Source of the DNA: Alnus glutinosa
Taxonomy: Eukaryota > Streptophyta > Magnoliopsida > Fagales > Betulaceae
Assembly (NCBI RefSeq): GCF_958979055.1
Contig: NC_084891.1
Span: 28,059,001-28,123,000 of the forward strand
Reading direction: 5' to 3'
Length of the DNA stretch: 64,000 nt
The translations under genes and the position numbers were made by a program. Position 1 is the first letter of the stretch; each line of letters opens with the position of its first letter. This document shows, piece after piece, positions 1-11,864 of this stretch. The notes under the pieces are model-generated. The model did no database searches and had not been told where the DNA came from. It worked only from the letters and a program-made list of their open reading frames with translations.

Positions 1-532
1 CAAAAGCCACGTCCCCACCCTGTTTCCATACAACCATATTTGTATTATTCCAGCTACTCATTAACCAACATTTAATTAAACGGATTAAACTCTTTAACTT
101 TAATTTGTTAATTTTGTATTAAGTTTATGTCAAATTCGCGAGTTGTATCAAATATTGTCAATTATAAATATCGCGTGCTGAATCCAAATCGTGTCGACTC
201 ATGATTATAAAATTATATACGATTATAAGTAAGCTATAATTCAACTAATTTAATTAAACATACCAAATTTATCAACTTTAACCTACTAATTTTAAGTCAG
301 TGCTCCAATCAAATTCATGGATCATCAAAAAAAAAAAATTATCCACCCTAACTGTTGTTGCCTATTGGTTGCAGTTCATACTGTTATTTTTATTTAACTG
401 CTGCCCTAAAGAGTTGTAGTAATATTCATACACCAATACAACCAAACATATTCACCCAATCGCGCTACATCTACAAGACGATAGAGGCGATATACACCAA
501 GCACCTGAATAAGAGTATGGCATCTGGCACTG
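1..532. other. AT-rich intergenic DNA with a dispersed repeat
   Basis: No gene is seen. Bases about 60-300 are related to bases about 20795-21010: both carry a run like 'taattaaacgga' followed by 'actctttaactttaat' and similar downstream text. This is a dispersed repeat of unknown class. Confidence 0.5.
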
Positions 533-3185
533 TCAGCCAGTGATCAAGCAAGGGGTACCGGTGCCAAGAATGATGCTACATCGGACTTCTTTCAGTTCGG
601 AGATTGCCTTCCCGCAGTCCACAATCCCAGCACCGCCTTTTCGTTCGCATATTTGTTTTTGGCTTCGAGGTGGCATCATAACAGAGTAGTGACGAACACT
701 ACAATAGACACAATGAGCACCGGCGAGCAAAACTTCACACGTGCTTGACCCGAATCTTGAACCGAGCTGAGAAAGGGTGGGCGCGCAAGAGACCTGCCTT
801 GGGGAACAGAGATTTGGGTTTCCAGCGAAGGAACTGTTATCGAAAATGAGAAACTGTGGACAACTAGGAACTCTTCCCACGAAATTATTATAGGACAGGT
901 CCAAGGTAGTGAGGCTTGTCGACTCGCACATTTCGTCTGGTATATGGCCAGTGAACCTGTAACGACCCACCCCCAATGACACAATATTGTCCGCTTTTGG
1001 CTCCCCAAACCAGACTTTCCATGAGATCACCCATCATGGGATTGCTCTCGCAGAAACACGCTTAACTGCGGAGTTCTGATAGGTTCATGACCATCATGGC
1101 TTTAAAACAAGTTGTGTCATAAAGGGTGCATTTATACATATAAGCACATCCTCATTCCCAGCCCAGGCGATGTGGGACGTCACAATCACCCCATCTTTGG
1201 ACCCAGCGTCCCCGCCGGCATCCCTCATTGGGCTTGTGCACGCTCCCACCATCTCAGGCTGGGCAATGGCTCTAATACCATTTTTAACGATCCACCCTCA
1301 ATGACACAATATTGTCCGCTTTTGGCTCCCCAAACTAGACTTCCCAAGAGATCACCCATCTTGGAATTGCTCTCGCAGAAGCACGCTTAACTGCAGAGTT
1401 CTGATAGGTTCATGACCATCACGGCTTTAAAACGCGTTGTATCATAAATGGTGCATTTATACATATAAGCACATCCTCATTCCCAAGCGATGTGGGACGT
1501 CACAAACTTGTTATGAGAAAGATTGAGAACGCTGAGAACCTTCAGCTTGTCAATCCCTTTGGGAATTTCACCAAACAGACTATATATTTCGGCTGAAATC
1601 GATGGAGTTTAAAGAGGTACAGCTCGAAATCGAAGCCGGAATTTCGCCGCTGAGATTGTTGGCACTCAGGTTGATGCTCGTGAGCATATTTAGATGAAAG
1701 ATTTCCCCCGGAATCTCACCGGAAAACATGTTCATTTCCAGCGATAGAGTTTGCAATTACTTGAAATTTCGAATTCCCGGAGGAATTTTCCCGGTGATTT
1801 GATTGCCGAAAAGCGTGAGAATTCTGAGCATGTTCGCCGAAACCTCAAAGGAAATCTCGCCAGGGAAGTGGTTGTCGTTGACCTCGATCTGTTCCACTAA
1901 CGGCAAGTTGAAAATCCTCGCCGGAATCATCCCGTTGAGAATGTTCTTCATGATTCGGATCTTCATAAGCGACTTGCAGTCACCGAGCTGCTCAGGAATT
2001 GGTCCGAAGAAGAAATTCTCTCCATCAAGATTAGCGTCGTCAACCTCCCTCCTTCGCACAAATCGCGAGGAATCAACCCGGTGAGATGATTGGTCGCCAC
2101 GTCGAGTATCTTGAGCTTTCCATTGCGACCCAAGTTTTCAGGGAGTTTGAGCGAGAAGTTGTTCTCCCATATCTGAAGCACTTCAAGATTCGGAAGGTCA
2201 CCGATGAAGGCCGGGACTGGACCGTACAGCTTGTTCTTGAACAAACTGAGTAGCGTGATGTTCTTGAGCTCTGTGAAGCTAGCTCTCCGGTATCTCTCCC
2301 GTGAGTTCGTTGATTGCGAGATGCAGTGATTTCAATTTGTATAGACCAGAAAGCTCCGAAGGTATATAACCATTGAGGCGGTTGATTTGTAGAAACAACG
2401 AGTGCAAGTTCTTCAAAATGCTCAAGTTCTTAGGAATATTGCCGTGGAGGTTACAGCTTGCCATGTCGAGGACTTGAAGCGAGCTGAGATATCCCAGCTC
2501 CGGCGGAATACCCCCTTCGAAAATGTTGAAGTACCCTATATACATTTCTTTGAGATTCTTTAACCGAGCTAAACTAGCCGAAACTTTGCCCGTATGTGAG
2601 TTTCCGTTCAAGCCAAAGTACTCGAGGCTCTGAATCTCGGAGTAACTCTCCAGAATCGGACCTGAAAAGTAGTTCCCACCAAGACAAAGGTGTTTGAGGT
2701 TTTTCAAGCTCGTGAGCTCCGTCGAAAGAGGCCCAGAGAAGTTGTTGTTGTACGTGTCAAGAACCTCGAGCTCTGTCATCCTAACAGTGATTTTTTCGGG
2801 AAAATTGCCAGTGAAACCGTTGTTAGAGATGTTGAATACCTTGAGCGACGTGAGTTTTGCCATCTCCACCAGAAGTTCCCCCGTGAGATTGTCGTTTGCG
2901 AGTGTTAGGTTCACAAGCTTGTTGAGTAGCCCAATCTCCGGTGCAATGAAACCGTAGAGAGAAGTAAGACACGTTGAGAGAAACAACCCATGAGTCCTCG
3001 TCACATGAAACTTCGGAGAAAGAGCAATGGGCAGTTGGAGACGAAGACTCCTTCCAGTCCTCTAGGCCCGAGCCTTTGTGTTCGATCATGGCGAACTTGA
3101 GCTTCAGCAGAACTTCAAGATCACTACTGTACGCAGACGAGCGTGATGAGAAAAGATAGAAAATTAGAGGAACATGGAGGAGCAT
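533..3185 (-). pseudogene. CLAVATA1-like receptor pseudogene, kinase lost
   Basis: This is a decayed paralogue of the intact CLAVATA1-type gene at 16595-19799, on the same strand. Reading leftwards from an ATG near 3185 there is a signal-peptide-like start, the LRR N-terminal region ([13 protein letters not shown]) and then many LRRs that track the intact gene residue by residue ([27 protein letters not shown]). The frame is broken repeatedly, with shifts near 2820-3000 and 2245-2280. Near 1580 it reads 'agactatatatttcgg' where the intact gene has 'agactatttcgg', a 4-base gain. A complete Cassandra element (958-1504) sits inside the LRR region. Left of it the last LRR and a SSFAGNPNLC segment are readable. 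Homology then fades just after a KGGAGIV stretch that resembles the start of the kinase P-loop. The kinase core is absent. It cannot encode a full receptor. It is most likely a dead tandem duplicate. Confidence 0.93.
958..1504 (-). mobile_element. Cassandra TRIM retrotransposon, complete (5S-derived LTRs)
   Basis: Two direct LTRs lie at 958-1184 and 1283-1504. Both read TGTAACGA-like (the second decayed) to GACGTCACA on the + strand and flank about 98 bases. On the minus strand the internal part begins with 'tggtattagagcca' (1267-1280, reverse complement), the usual primer binding site for initiator tRNA-Met, two bases from the LTR. It ends in a purine-rich 'aaagatggggtga'. Each LTR contains a stretch like plant 5S rRNA: 'cagaactccgcagttaagcg', then 'gatgggtgatct'. 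Those correspond to box A and box C of the Pol III internal promoter. No protein is encoded, as expected for a TRIM. The flanking 5 bases (gaacc, aactt) do not match well. It interrupts the CLAVATA1-like pseudogene. Confidence 0.93.
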
Positions 3186-3858
3186 ACAAATGAAAAAAGG
3201 GTTCTCATTTTTTTCTTTTTGAATGCTGTTTATCTCTACACGGCTCAATTCAAAAGGGCACTGGCGCAAACGCTATTTAAACGTCCCCTGGGTTGAAGTG
3301 AAAGTGATTTCTTTGTCTTTTTCTTAGTGATGAATTTTCTTTAAAAAAAAAAAAAAAAAAAATAAATAAATAAATCAGAACATTTTTTTCTCAAAAGAAA
3401 AGGCATCGTAAAAAAAGTAAACTAAAAAAAAAAACCACCTTTAACAATGAATTGAGAAATAAAATTAGGCATAAAGTTCTCGGAAAAAAACAAAACAAAT
3501 TAAGATTAAATATTGCACCCAAAGAACCCATTCTTGGTATATATGTAAATTTTTCGTAGTGCCAAATTTTTAGCACATATTTTAGTTAGGTGGGTCGCTT
3601 TTAATTTTCTGGTTGGAAACATTTTTATTGGGCCTTCTATTTTCTCTTCTATCGATCCCTATTACGAATGTGAAAAACCCTTTCTTATAACCCCTTTATC
3701 CTTGTTTATTTAGAAAAAATAAAATAAAAATATTGGTTTTATTTACCATGTCATAATTTTGAGTTCAAATGGCTTATAGTTTTACCACTGTTTTTACCAT
3801 CTATAGATGTCCTTCAACTCTTCAAGCCATCTATTTAGGTGTTGCAGAATATTATATG
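3186..3858. other. AT-rich intergenic DNA
   Basis: No gene is seen. There is an A-run at about 3343-3361 and AT-rich text up to the degenerate CACTA end at about 3860. Confidence 0.5.
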
Positions 3859-3859
3859 C

Positions 3860-4745
3860 CACAATTTGCATAATATTTTTTGCCACTTGCATTTCGCCAC
3901 GTGTATGGATACAGTACATGTGGCGAACAGTTTTCCACGTGTGCGACTCGTGTCAGATCCAGGTGTTACTAAATGCACATTTTGCCACGTGTATCACAAT
4001 ACACGTGGCTAAGTGGCCACGTGTATCATAGTACGCGCGGATGACAGTTAGCCACATGTATTTAGTACACGCGGCTAACAGTTGGCCGCGTGTACTTCAA
4101 TACTCGTGGCCACTTGGTCACGTGTATTAGAGTACACGTGGCCAATTGTTAGCCACGTGTATTAAATACATGTGGCTAACTGCTTTATTTTATTTTATTT
4201 TTAAAAAAAAGAGATAAGAAGTTTTCTCTTTCTTTTTTTTTTTCTTTTTTTTTTCACCGGTATTTTCTTTCTCGGAACTACTTTTTTTTTCCCCCTTGCC
4301 GGAAACTTCTTCGAGGCCGACAACAAAATCCAAGAATCTGGATCTAGTTTCATTATGGCCAAAAAATTACCAACAAAACACCACAAAATCACCAACAAAA
4401 TTAATCGAAGAAATTTATCTAGTTACATTCTGGCCAAAAAATTACCAACAAAACAGCAAAAAATACCAACAAAATCCAAGAATCACCAAAATTGCCCAGT
4501 CGCCGGAAAATCACCCAGTCACCGAAAATTAGATTCAAAACACCAAAACAACAAAATTAATCGAAGAAATTTATCTAGTTACATTCTGGCAAAAAAATTA
4601 CCAACAAAATCCAAGAATCACCGAAATCGCCCAGTCGACGGAAATTAGATTCAAAAAACCAAAACAACAAAATCATATTCAAAATCCGGTCGGTCCTCCG
4701 ATCCCTACATCACTGAAACATCAAGGGATAAGAAAGAGAGATCCA

Positions 4746-4784
<39 letters not shown>

Positions 4785-5122
4785 TCACTGGATCTCCGGC
4801 GAGGGCCAGCGTATCCGGCGAGTTTCTCCGTTGCCGACGACGAAAACGAGTTTCTCCGTTTAGTTGAGGCCGAAACGCACAGTGATCGGGGAGCTGGCTG
4901 GTGGTGTTGTGAGAGAGAGAGAGAGAGAGAGAGAAACTAGATCTGAAATGAGAGAGAGAAACGAGTTTCTCCGTCCAATATTTATCATTAAGTTTTTAAT
5001 TTTTTTTTTCGAAATATGTGGCCAGGTGGCGCACGGGAATTGTCCCGCGCGGAGCACCTGGCCCAGTTTTGGCGACGTGGCTCAATGCCACGTCGCCATT
5101 TGTAATTTTTTACAATTTTTTC

Positions 5123-5199
<77 letters not shown>

Positions 5200-5540
5200 T
5201 ATATGTGTATGTAAACACAAACACAAACCCTAACCTTAAATGTATGTACTATGTATAGTGCTAAACCCTAAAATTAAATCATAAACACTAACCCTATGTA
5301 TATATACTGTATTTTTAACAATATCTTAACGTGAATATTGTATAATATTTTATGTAAATTTAAAATACTATATTTTTCGTGTTATTTGTTAAACGCAAAT
5401 ACGAGCCCTAACCCTGAGAGTATGTACTATACAAACTATGCATCTATATAGTATTAATTATAGGAAATCTATTTTTTTATACATTTTTCTTTTATACAAG
5501 GAATGTTAAGACGATAATGCACCCAACACAATATAAGTTG

Positions 5541-5575
<35 letters not shown>

Positions 5576-5825
5576 TTATCAAAAAAAAAGTTTGTATATA
5601 TATAAAATATATCTAAATTAAGGTTTAGTTTTGTACAATATAATATACATATAGCATTAAACTAGGATTAGGGGTATATTAGTAAAGTATACAATATTTA
5701 ACACTTGTAGATATATACATATAAGTATATAAATTAATGTATAAAATAAAGCAAAATTTTATTTCTTGAAAAAAAATTTTAGCCATGTGTATTAATTACA
5801 CGTGGCTAACTGGCCACAATGTTTT
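3860..5825 (-). mobile_element. CACTA (En/Spm) derivative A, non-autonomous
   Basis: This stretch is homologous to the element at 6299-7690, which has a clear CACTACAAAA end. Here the left end is degenerate (CACAATTTGCA). Bases 3885-4185 are an array of imperfect palindromes of the form GCCACGTGTA-N-TACACGTGGC, typical of subterminal repeats. Next come 'attaccaacaaaatccaag' repeats (4340-4640), a GA tract (4749-4782) and text resembling a 5' UTR read on the minus strand. A second palindromic block follows (5015-5100, 'ggccaggtggcgc' mirrored in 'gcacctggcc', then 'gccacgtcgcc'). A (TA)n tract is at 5141-5197. The right part (5600-5815) matches 7400-7690 and ends in another ACACGTGGCTAA palindrome. 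No transposase frame is seen. Orientation is inferred from the relative at 9440-12754. The right limit is approximate. Confidence 0.75.
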
Positions 5826-6160
5826 TATCATCCACCAGATTTTTGACATATGGACAGAATTGGGCCAGTTCTCACCTTGTTTGAAAATTTCTTTTAGATT
5901 ATCGTAACAGAGGAGATGCCTACCCTTTTGTAGACATGACTCAAGAAGTTCACTTTGGACTTGGCTTTAAATAATCAATGACACAACAAACGTAAGAAAT
6001 GATTAATTTGATACAGCATAAAGTATTGTTCCTAAGTAGTTAATTTGTATGGGGCATCTATTCCTTCTTCTAGTAGGTGAGAACAAATTCATATTCTCAT
6101 GAGTCATGGCAGTAGTTAGTGGGGGGATTAGATTAGAGTAAAGCTTAATGTCCCTTACTC
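5826..6160. other. Intergenic DNA
   Basis: No gene or clear repeat is seen in this stretch between two CACTA derivatives. Confidence 0.4.
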
Positions 6161-6162
6161 TT

Positions 6163-6298
6163 TTTTTTTTTTTTTGGATGAATCAAAGCTTTTATAACCA
6201 AACACAAAACAATTACATCACTCCAAAACCTGGAGGAGAACCTCAGAACACCTTACAACAATTAGTCAAAAACAAGAAACAAATTAGAGCCAAACTAC
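6163..6298 (-). mobile_element. LINE 3'-end fragment
   Basis: A T-run followed by 'ggatgaatcaaagctttt' mirrors the 3' end of the LINE at 45413 ('ggatgaattaaaactttc'). It is therefore a LINE tail lying on the minus strand. It stops exactly where the CACTACAAAA terminus begins, which suggests the CACTA element inserted into it. Confidence 0.55.
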
Positions 6299-6954
6299 CA
6301 CTACAAAATAAAATTGCATTTTGCCACTTGCATTTCGCAACGTGTACGAACACAGTACACGTGGCGAACAGTTTGCCACATGTGCGACTCGTGTCAGATC
6401 CGATTATTACTAAATGCACATTTTACCGCGTGTACCACAATGCACGTGGCTAAGTGGCCACATGTATCATAGTACGCGCGGCTGGCAGTTATACACGTGG
6501 CTAATTGCTGCAATTTTTTTTTTTTATTTTCACAAGTATTTTCTTTCGCCGGAACTACTTTTTTTTTCCCCTTGCTAGAAACTTCTTCGAGGCCGGCAAC
6601 AAAATCCAAGAAACTGGATCTAGTTTCATTTTGGCCAAAAAATTACCAACAAAATCCAAGAAATTTATCTAGTTTCATTTTGGCCAAAAAATTACCAACA
6701 AAATCCAAGAAATTTATCTAGTTTCATTCTGGCCAAAAAAATTACCAACAAAATCACCAACAAAATCGAAGAAATTTATCTAGTTTCATTCTGGCAAAAA
6801 AATTACCAACAAAATCCAAGAATCACCAAAATCGCCCAGTCGCCGGAAATTAGATTCAAAAAACCAAAACAACAAAATTAGATTCAAAATCCGGCCGGTC
6901 CTCCGATCCCTACATCACCGAAACATTAAGGGATAAGAAAGAGAGATCCACACA

Positions 6955-7040
<86 letters not shown>

Positions 7041-7502
7041 CCCTGGATCTTCGGCGAGGGCCAGTGTATCCGGCGAGTTTCTCCGTCACCGACGACGAAA
7101 ACGAGTTTCTCCGTCCAGTTGAGGCAGGAACGCGCGGTGGTCAGGGAGCTGGCCGGTGGTGCTGAGAGAGAGAGAGAGAAACTAGATCGGAAATGAGAGA
7201 GAGAAACGAGTTTCACCGTTCATTTATTATTTAATTTTTAATTTTTGTTTTTTCAAAATATTGGCCAGGTGGCGCGCGAGAATTGTCCCGCGCGGAGCAC
7301 CTGGCCCAGTTTTGGCGACGTGGCTCAAAGCCACATCGCCATTTGTAATTTTTTACAATTTTTTTTAAAAAAACAAAATATATATATATATATATAGCAA
7401 TATATAATCTAAATTAAGGTTTAGTTTTGTACAATATAATATACATATAACATTAAACTAGAATTAGGGGTATATTAGTAAAGTATACAATATTTAACAC
7501 TT

Positions 7503-7533
<31 letters not shown>

Positions 7534-7690
7534 AAATAAAGTAGATAATATACATATAGCATTAAACTAGGATTAGGGTCACTTGTAGATATATACATAT
7601 AAGTATATAAATTAATGTATAAAATAAAGCAAAATTTTATTTCTTGAAAAAAAAATTTAAATTTCTTTTTAGCCACATGTATTATCGTTT
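6299..7690 (-). mobile_element. CACTA (En/Spm) derivative B, non-autonomous
   Basis: It starts with CACTACAAAATAAAATTGC, the canonical CACTA terminus, preceded by 'tac' as a possible 3-bp target copy. It has the same order of parts as derivative A: CACGTG palindrome array (6320-6510), 'attaccaacaaaatccaag' repeats (6640-6830), a long GA tract (6954-7038), 5'-UTR-like text on the minus strand, the 'ggccaggtggcgcgcg' palindrome block (7262-7345) and AT-rich text shared with 5600-5790. Compared with A it lacks about 0.5 kb (the equivalent of 5150-5600). No matching GTAGTG end was found on the right, so that limit is approximate and the element may be truncated. Confidence 0.8.
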
Positions 7691-8658
7691 CCGTTAAAAA
7701 AAAAAAAAAAAAAAAAAACTCAAAAGATGGCTGGAATGGTCAAAGTATAACCCATATACATTATTTGAGAATAAATTCATGGTTTTACGAGATGCTACTC
7801 ATAGATTGCAACTCCAATTAATAACCTATGACAAGAGGTCATGCGAAGTCTCTTAAGAGAAGCATTATTAAAATATGTTGTTATACCATCTTAATCCAAA
7901 AATTTATATTTGTTTACACATGCAGTTTCCGAACAGCGACGTGTCGATTGTGAGGTTACCCTTCTAACAGTGAGGGCATGAAGAAGATTGTTAAGCCGTT
8001 AAACTGAGAATTTGCAAAACAAAAAAAGACTCGCGCGGGGGTTAGCCGGCGACGCCTCCTCCAATGGTTGAGCCAGTCGTCGTTTTAGCGAAGAAGAATG
8101 ATAATTAATGCAACTGAAAAATTAGGTGTTACCCATTTATGAATTCTATTTATACCACCTTCTTCTTGTGAGCTCGCACGTGTGATCTTCACAATGCTAT
8201 GGAGGACCAACTTAATTAACTTTGATTTGACACGATCAACGGTCATTTATAATATTCTGACCATTAACATGATAAGCTGGCCTGAACAACAGCGCACCGC
8301 TGTTGTTCCCTTTGCACTCAGTCCTGATTGGACTAGCTGATCTCATGTCTAATAAATGGCTAAAGATCTTCATAAATGAGAGAATCTTTCCTTTTGAACA
8401 TATGCCAAATACTTAATTGGTCATCTGAGTGTCCGAGCATTACTCATTTGGATACTTGGCACTACCACTTCTTTTAAAGAAGTCTTTGGTCACGATGAGT
8501 TATTTTGACTGATGAGCCTGTCCCACATTGCCTCCATGGTACTGGTCTACTCTCTAGGTCCAATCCAAGAGCCCAGAGTATAATTACCCAACATGGTCTA
8601 TTCTCAAGACCCAATCCAATAACCTAAAGTATAATTACCCAACAATATTTATTGTAGT
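7691..8658. other. Intergenic DNA with small duplications
   Basis: No gene is seen. A hairpin is readable at about 8286-8310 (aacaacagcg / cgctgttgtt). A segment of about 53 bases ending in 'agtataattacccaaca' is tandemly duplicated at about 8540-8645. Confidence 0.4.
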
Positions 8659-8659
8659 T

Positions 8660-8983
8660 TAGAGCATTTTCAGCAATAAGAGTTATTTTAACTACTCAAA
8701 AAAATATCTTCTTCTATTTTAGCTACTCATTTTTTTAATACAAACTCTAACAAGACTATCTATTATACACTTTATTTTCTTTAAATATTATTTTCAAATC
8801 ATTTTTTATTATCTTTTCACTTTTCTCTCTCCCTTTCTTTAAATATTGTTATATTAGTCTAAGCTGTCACAGTAGACTTTCATATAGCAAATTGGATGAG
8901 CTCTCTTTGAGGGATAAATTACCTAATAATGGTTAAATATAACTATTATAACCAATTTAAAAACTCAGCTGGAAATGCTCCTA
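8660..8983. mobile_element. MITE with GAGCATTTCCAGC terminal repeats
   Basis: The left end has 'gagcattttcagc' (8662-8674). The right end has its inverse, 'gctggaaatgctc' (8968-8980), with one mismatch. The interior of about 0.3 kb is AT-rich and non-coding. GAGCATYTCCAGC-like ends are common in plant MITEs. The superfamily is not settled. Confidence 0.65.
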
Positions 8984-9049
8984 GCTTAGGTCCAACAAGG
9001 CAACAATGTTATACTAATCACTAACGTATAGGATTATTGACATTGAAAT

Positions 9050-9236
9050 AAGAGTAATGATTGAATACCACCCAAATATACAACTTTTCACCATCTTGCC
9101 TATATGGCAAGGTGGTCCCCTACCTTAATTTATTTTTACAAAATAAAAAAACTCAAATAGTAGTGGGGGACCACCTTGCCACATAGGTAAGGTGGTGAAA
9201 AGTTGTATCTTTAGGTGGTATTCAATCATTACTCTT
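9050..9236. mobile_element. Foldback MITE, about 75-bp arms
   Basis: The left arm starts 'aagagtaatgattgaatacc' and is mirrored at the right end by 'ggtattcaatcattactctt'. The pairing continues through 'acaacttttcacca' and 'ggcaaggtggtcccc' with only a few mismatches. About 40 unpaired AT-rich bases lie between. Related ends ('agagtaatgat') occur at about 14283-14468 and 25110. Confidence 0.85.
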
Positions 9237-9436
9237 GAAGTAAACGATCAAGGGTCAAATCAATTAAATGACCATAAAATTATTACATTCTCGACCATTA
9301 GACAATTATTACATAGCTATGTTCCCATTAAGATGCCGAGAAATTAAGAAACACCATCTACGAGAATAGGATCCGGCTTAGGTGCTGTAGTTTAAACTAC
9401 AGCACTGTGCTTAAAATAAATGGGTGGCTGATGGCT

Positions 9437-9471
<35 letters not shown>

Positions 9472-9870
9472 AAAAATGATACAATGGACGTGTATTTTAA
9501 ATACACGTTGCCCATTTGGGACGTGGCATAATGCCACGTCCTTGATTGGCCACATGGAATTATGCCACGTGGCCAATCGTTTGGCCAGCTGCACTATGCA
9601 TGACAATTCCCACACGCCACCTGGCCATTTTTTTAAAAATAATAATAAAAAAATATAATTTAAATATATTAAAAAAAACAAAAAGTATTAAATAAATAAA
9701 TAAATTATAAATGGGTAGCTTCCTTCCTCTGGAAGCTACCCATTTTCGACGCCCTCTCTCCATCTCTCTCTATCACTCTCTCTCCATCTCTAACCTACGC
9801 GGGACTACTCTTCGGCAGTATACTCAGGCCGTGGTTTTGCTTTGGTAGTGAAAAATTTCTCAGCTCAGTT

Positions 9871-9908
<38 letters not shown>

Positions 9909-10389
9909 TTGTACAGATATTATACTAACGTTTTTTTTTTCCTTTTTTCCTCCAAATATGCAGGTACATAGGCAACCGTAAATCTTTACACTACGAAATC
10001 CATTGTGAGTAATTTTTTTTTCTTCATTTTATGTCTTGAATTTTTTCCTCGATCTCTGTACATTTTGTTGATTTGTTTGTGGTATTTTCTGATTTGTTTG
10101 GATTGGGCAAACAACACGTAGAAAATGTCTTGATGTATTTCCGTAGACTTTTTCCTACCTTTATTTTATTTTTTTTTTATTGCAGTATTACTGATTTATT
10201 GTAATTTGTATATATATGATTTTGAATATTTTTTTTTTGTCTATTTTGGTTTTGCTGTATTTGGTTCTTACATGGATGATGAAATTTTTGTGTACATTCA
10301 TTCAAATTTTTGGTCTCATTTTTTTTTTCTAGTGTTTATTTTACTATAATGTTGTGTTTTTATTATTTTTTATTTTTTAACTCTAATTG

Positions 10390-11640
10390 TTGATGTGAGA
10401 GATTTTTATATATATATTTTAATGTGCTATTATGAATTTTGGAGTTTTTTGGAAGTGAAAAGAATCAAACAATATCCGCTATTACTTTAACGATATTAAA
10501 ACATGATATTAATCAACAATGACAATTTCGGAAAAGAGAAATGGAAAAAAAAAATAGAAGAAGGAAAAAAAAAAAAAAAACTTTTACCATCCACTGTTTA
10601 CAATACTATTCGTACTAAAAAATTTAATCCTTACGTCATAAATATGAATAATGTTGATTGTCCTTTAATCACTCATTTTTTACTTTAAACGTTGATGTGA
10701 GGAGGTTGCAGATTTATGAGAAACATTCGGTACAATTCGTTTTAACAAAAAAATAAAAGAAATCATAAAAAATTAAAATATCAAAATATGAATTTTATAA
10801 ATGGTCCACATATACAAAATTAGTAGTTTAAAATAAACATTAATCTTAAACAAGTGTTCGGTACAATTTCAACATTTTTCTTTTTAAAAAAAAAAAGTTT
10901 AATTGTTGATGTGGAAAGGTTAATCATGATTTACGGTTAGGCTATGAACATGGATGAAATAGATTATTTTCGACATAGCCACAATATTATAAGAATAATT
11001 TTTCACATATGCATATTTAAAATAATATGCAGAATCAACTGTTGACAAGTTTATATTGTATTCAAAAATAAAAAAAAATATAAACGACTGAATAATACAA
11101 ACATCAAATTTTAACAAGTGCAACAACCACGTGTTTATCAATTTATTATTATATGTTTTAAAGTTTAATTGTTGACGTGAGACGGAAAAGAGAAATTTAA
11201 AGCTGCTATGAACGTAGACGAATTTCAGTATATGTGACCAAAAACTTAAAATTTATGAATAAAGTTTTCGACTTATGCATATTTCAATTAACATGTGCAA
11301 TAATTTATTTCAAAAAACGTGAAATTTAAACAAGTTCATCAACCACGTTTTTCTAATAATTTTTTAAAGGCTTCTCGGTTGAACTATTGATATGAGAATG
11401 TTATCAAGATTTAAAGGTACTAGTAACACACGAATCTCGGTATATTCGATCAACATAAAATAAGGACAATGTTGTGCGACATGTGCATATTGAAAAATAT
11501 CCTGTGGAATGATTTGTTTAAAACAAACATGAAATCCAATCAATTTCAACAACCACGTCCTTAACTATTTTTTTGGTCTGTTGACTTTAAATGTTGATGT
11601 GGAAAGGTTTTATAAATATTAATGTGCTATGAACAGATTA
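10390..11640. repeat. Degenerate tandem repeat, unit about 207-302 bp
   Basis: The anchor 'ttgatgtg' (or one-base variants) followed by a gag/ggaaagg-like string occurs at 10390, 10692, 10906, 11172, 11387 and 11594, spaced by 302, 214, 266, 215 and 207 bases. Later units share further landmarks: 'tgaacatgga / tgaacgtaga', 'atgcatattt' and 'caaccacgt' near the unit end. It lies inside CACTA derivative C. Function is unknown. Confidence 0.6.
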
Positions 11641-11864
11641 CCAAAAGAAAATAACTGCAAATTTAATACATATATGGGAATCCAAAATTTATGTAGTCAA
11701 ACAACAATTTTGGGCGACAAACATGAAATTTTGAGAAAACGTTTGGGCCATTGTTTTATTATTTTTAATTTTTATTGGGTTCTCAAAATGTTAGGTCATA
11801 TAGTTATTTGCTCAAATTAAAAATAATATTGTGTTTCGGTCTATTGATTCGCGTACAGACAAAT

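Noticed and set aside
958-1504. Genuine 5S rRNA gene
   Set aside because: Only part of 5S is matched, the match lies within paired LTRs, and the primer site shows it is a Cassandra element.
1757-3269. Working second CLAVATA1 gene built from several LRR frames
   Set aside because: Multiple frameshifts, a transposon insertion and absence of the kinase core.
5218-5420. Telomere-like AAACCCTAACC words
   Set aside because: Only scattered single units in AT-rich DNA, no array; not an interstitial telomere.
6926-7216. Frames of repeated Ser-Leu on the minus strand (also at 4860-5057)
   Set aside because: They are translations of GA/CT microsatellites inside CACTA derivatives.
10390-11640. CRISPR-like array
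   Set aside because: Units are over 200 bases, degenerate and irregular, in a plant nuclear transposon; no CRISPR is expected or seen.
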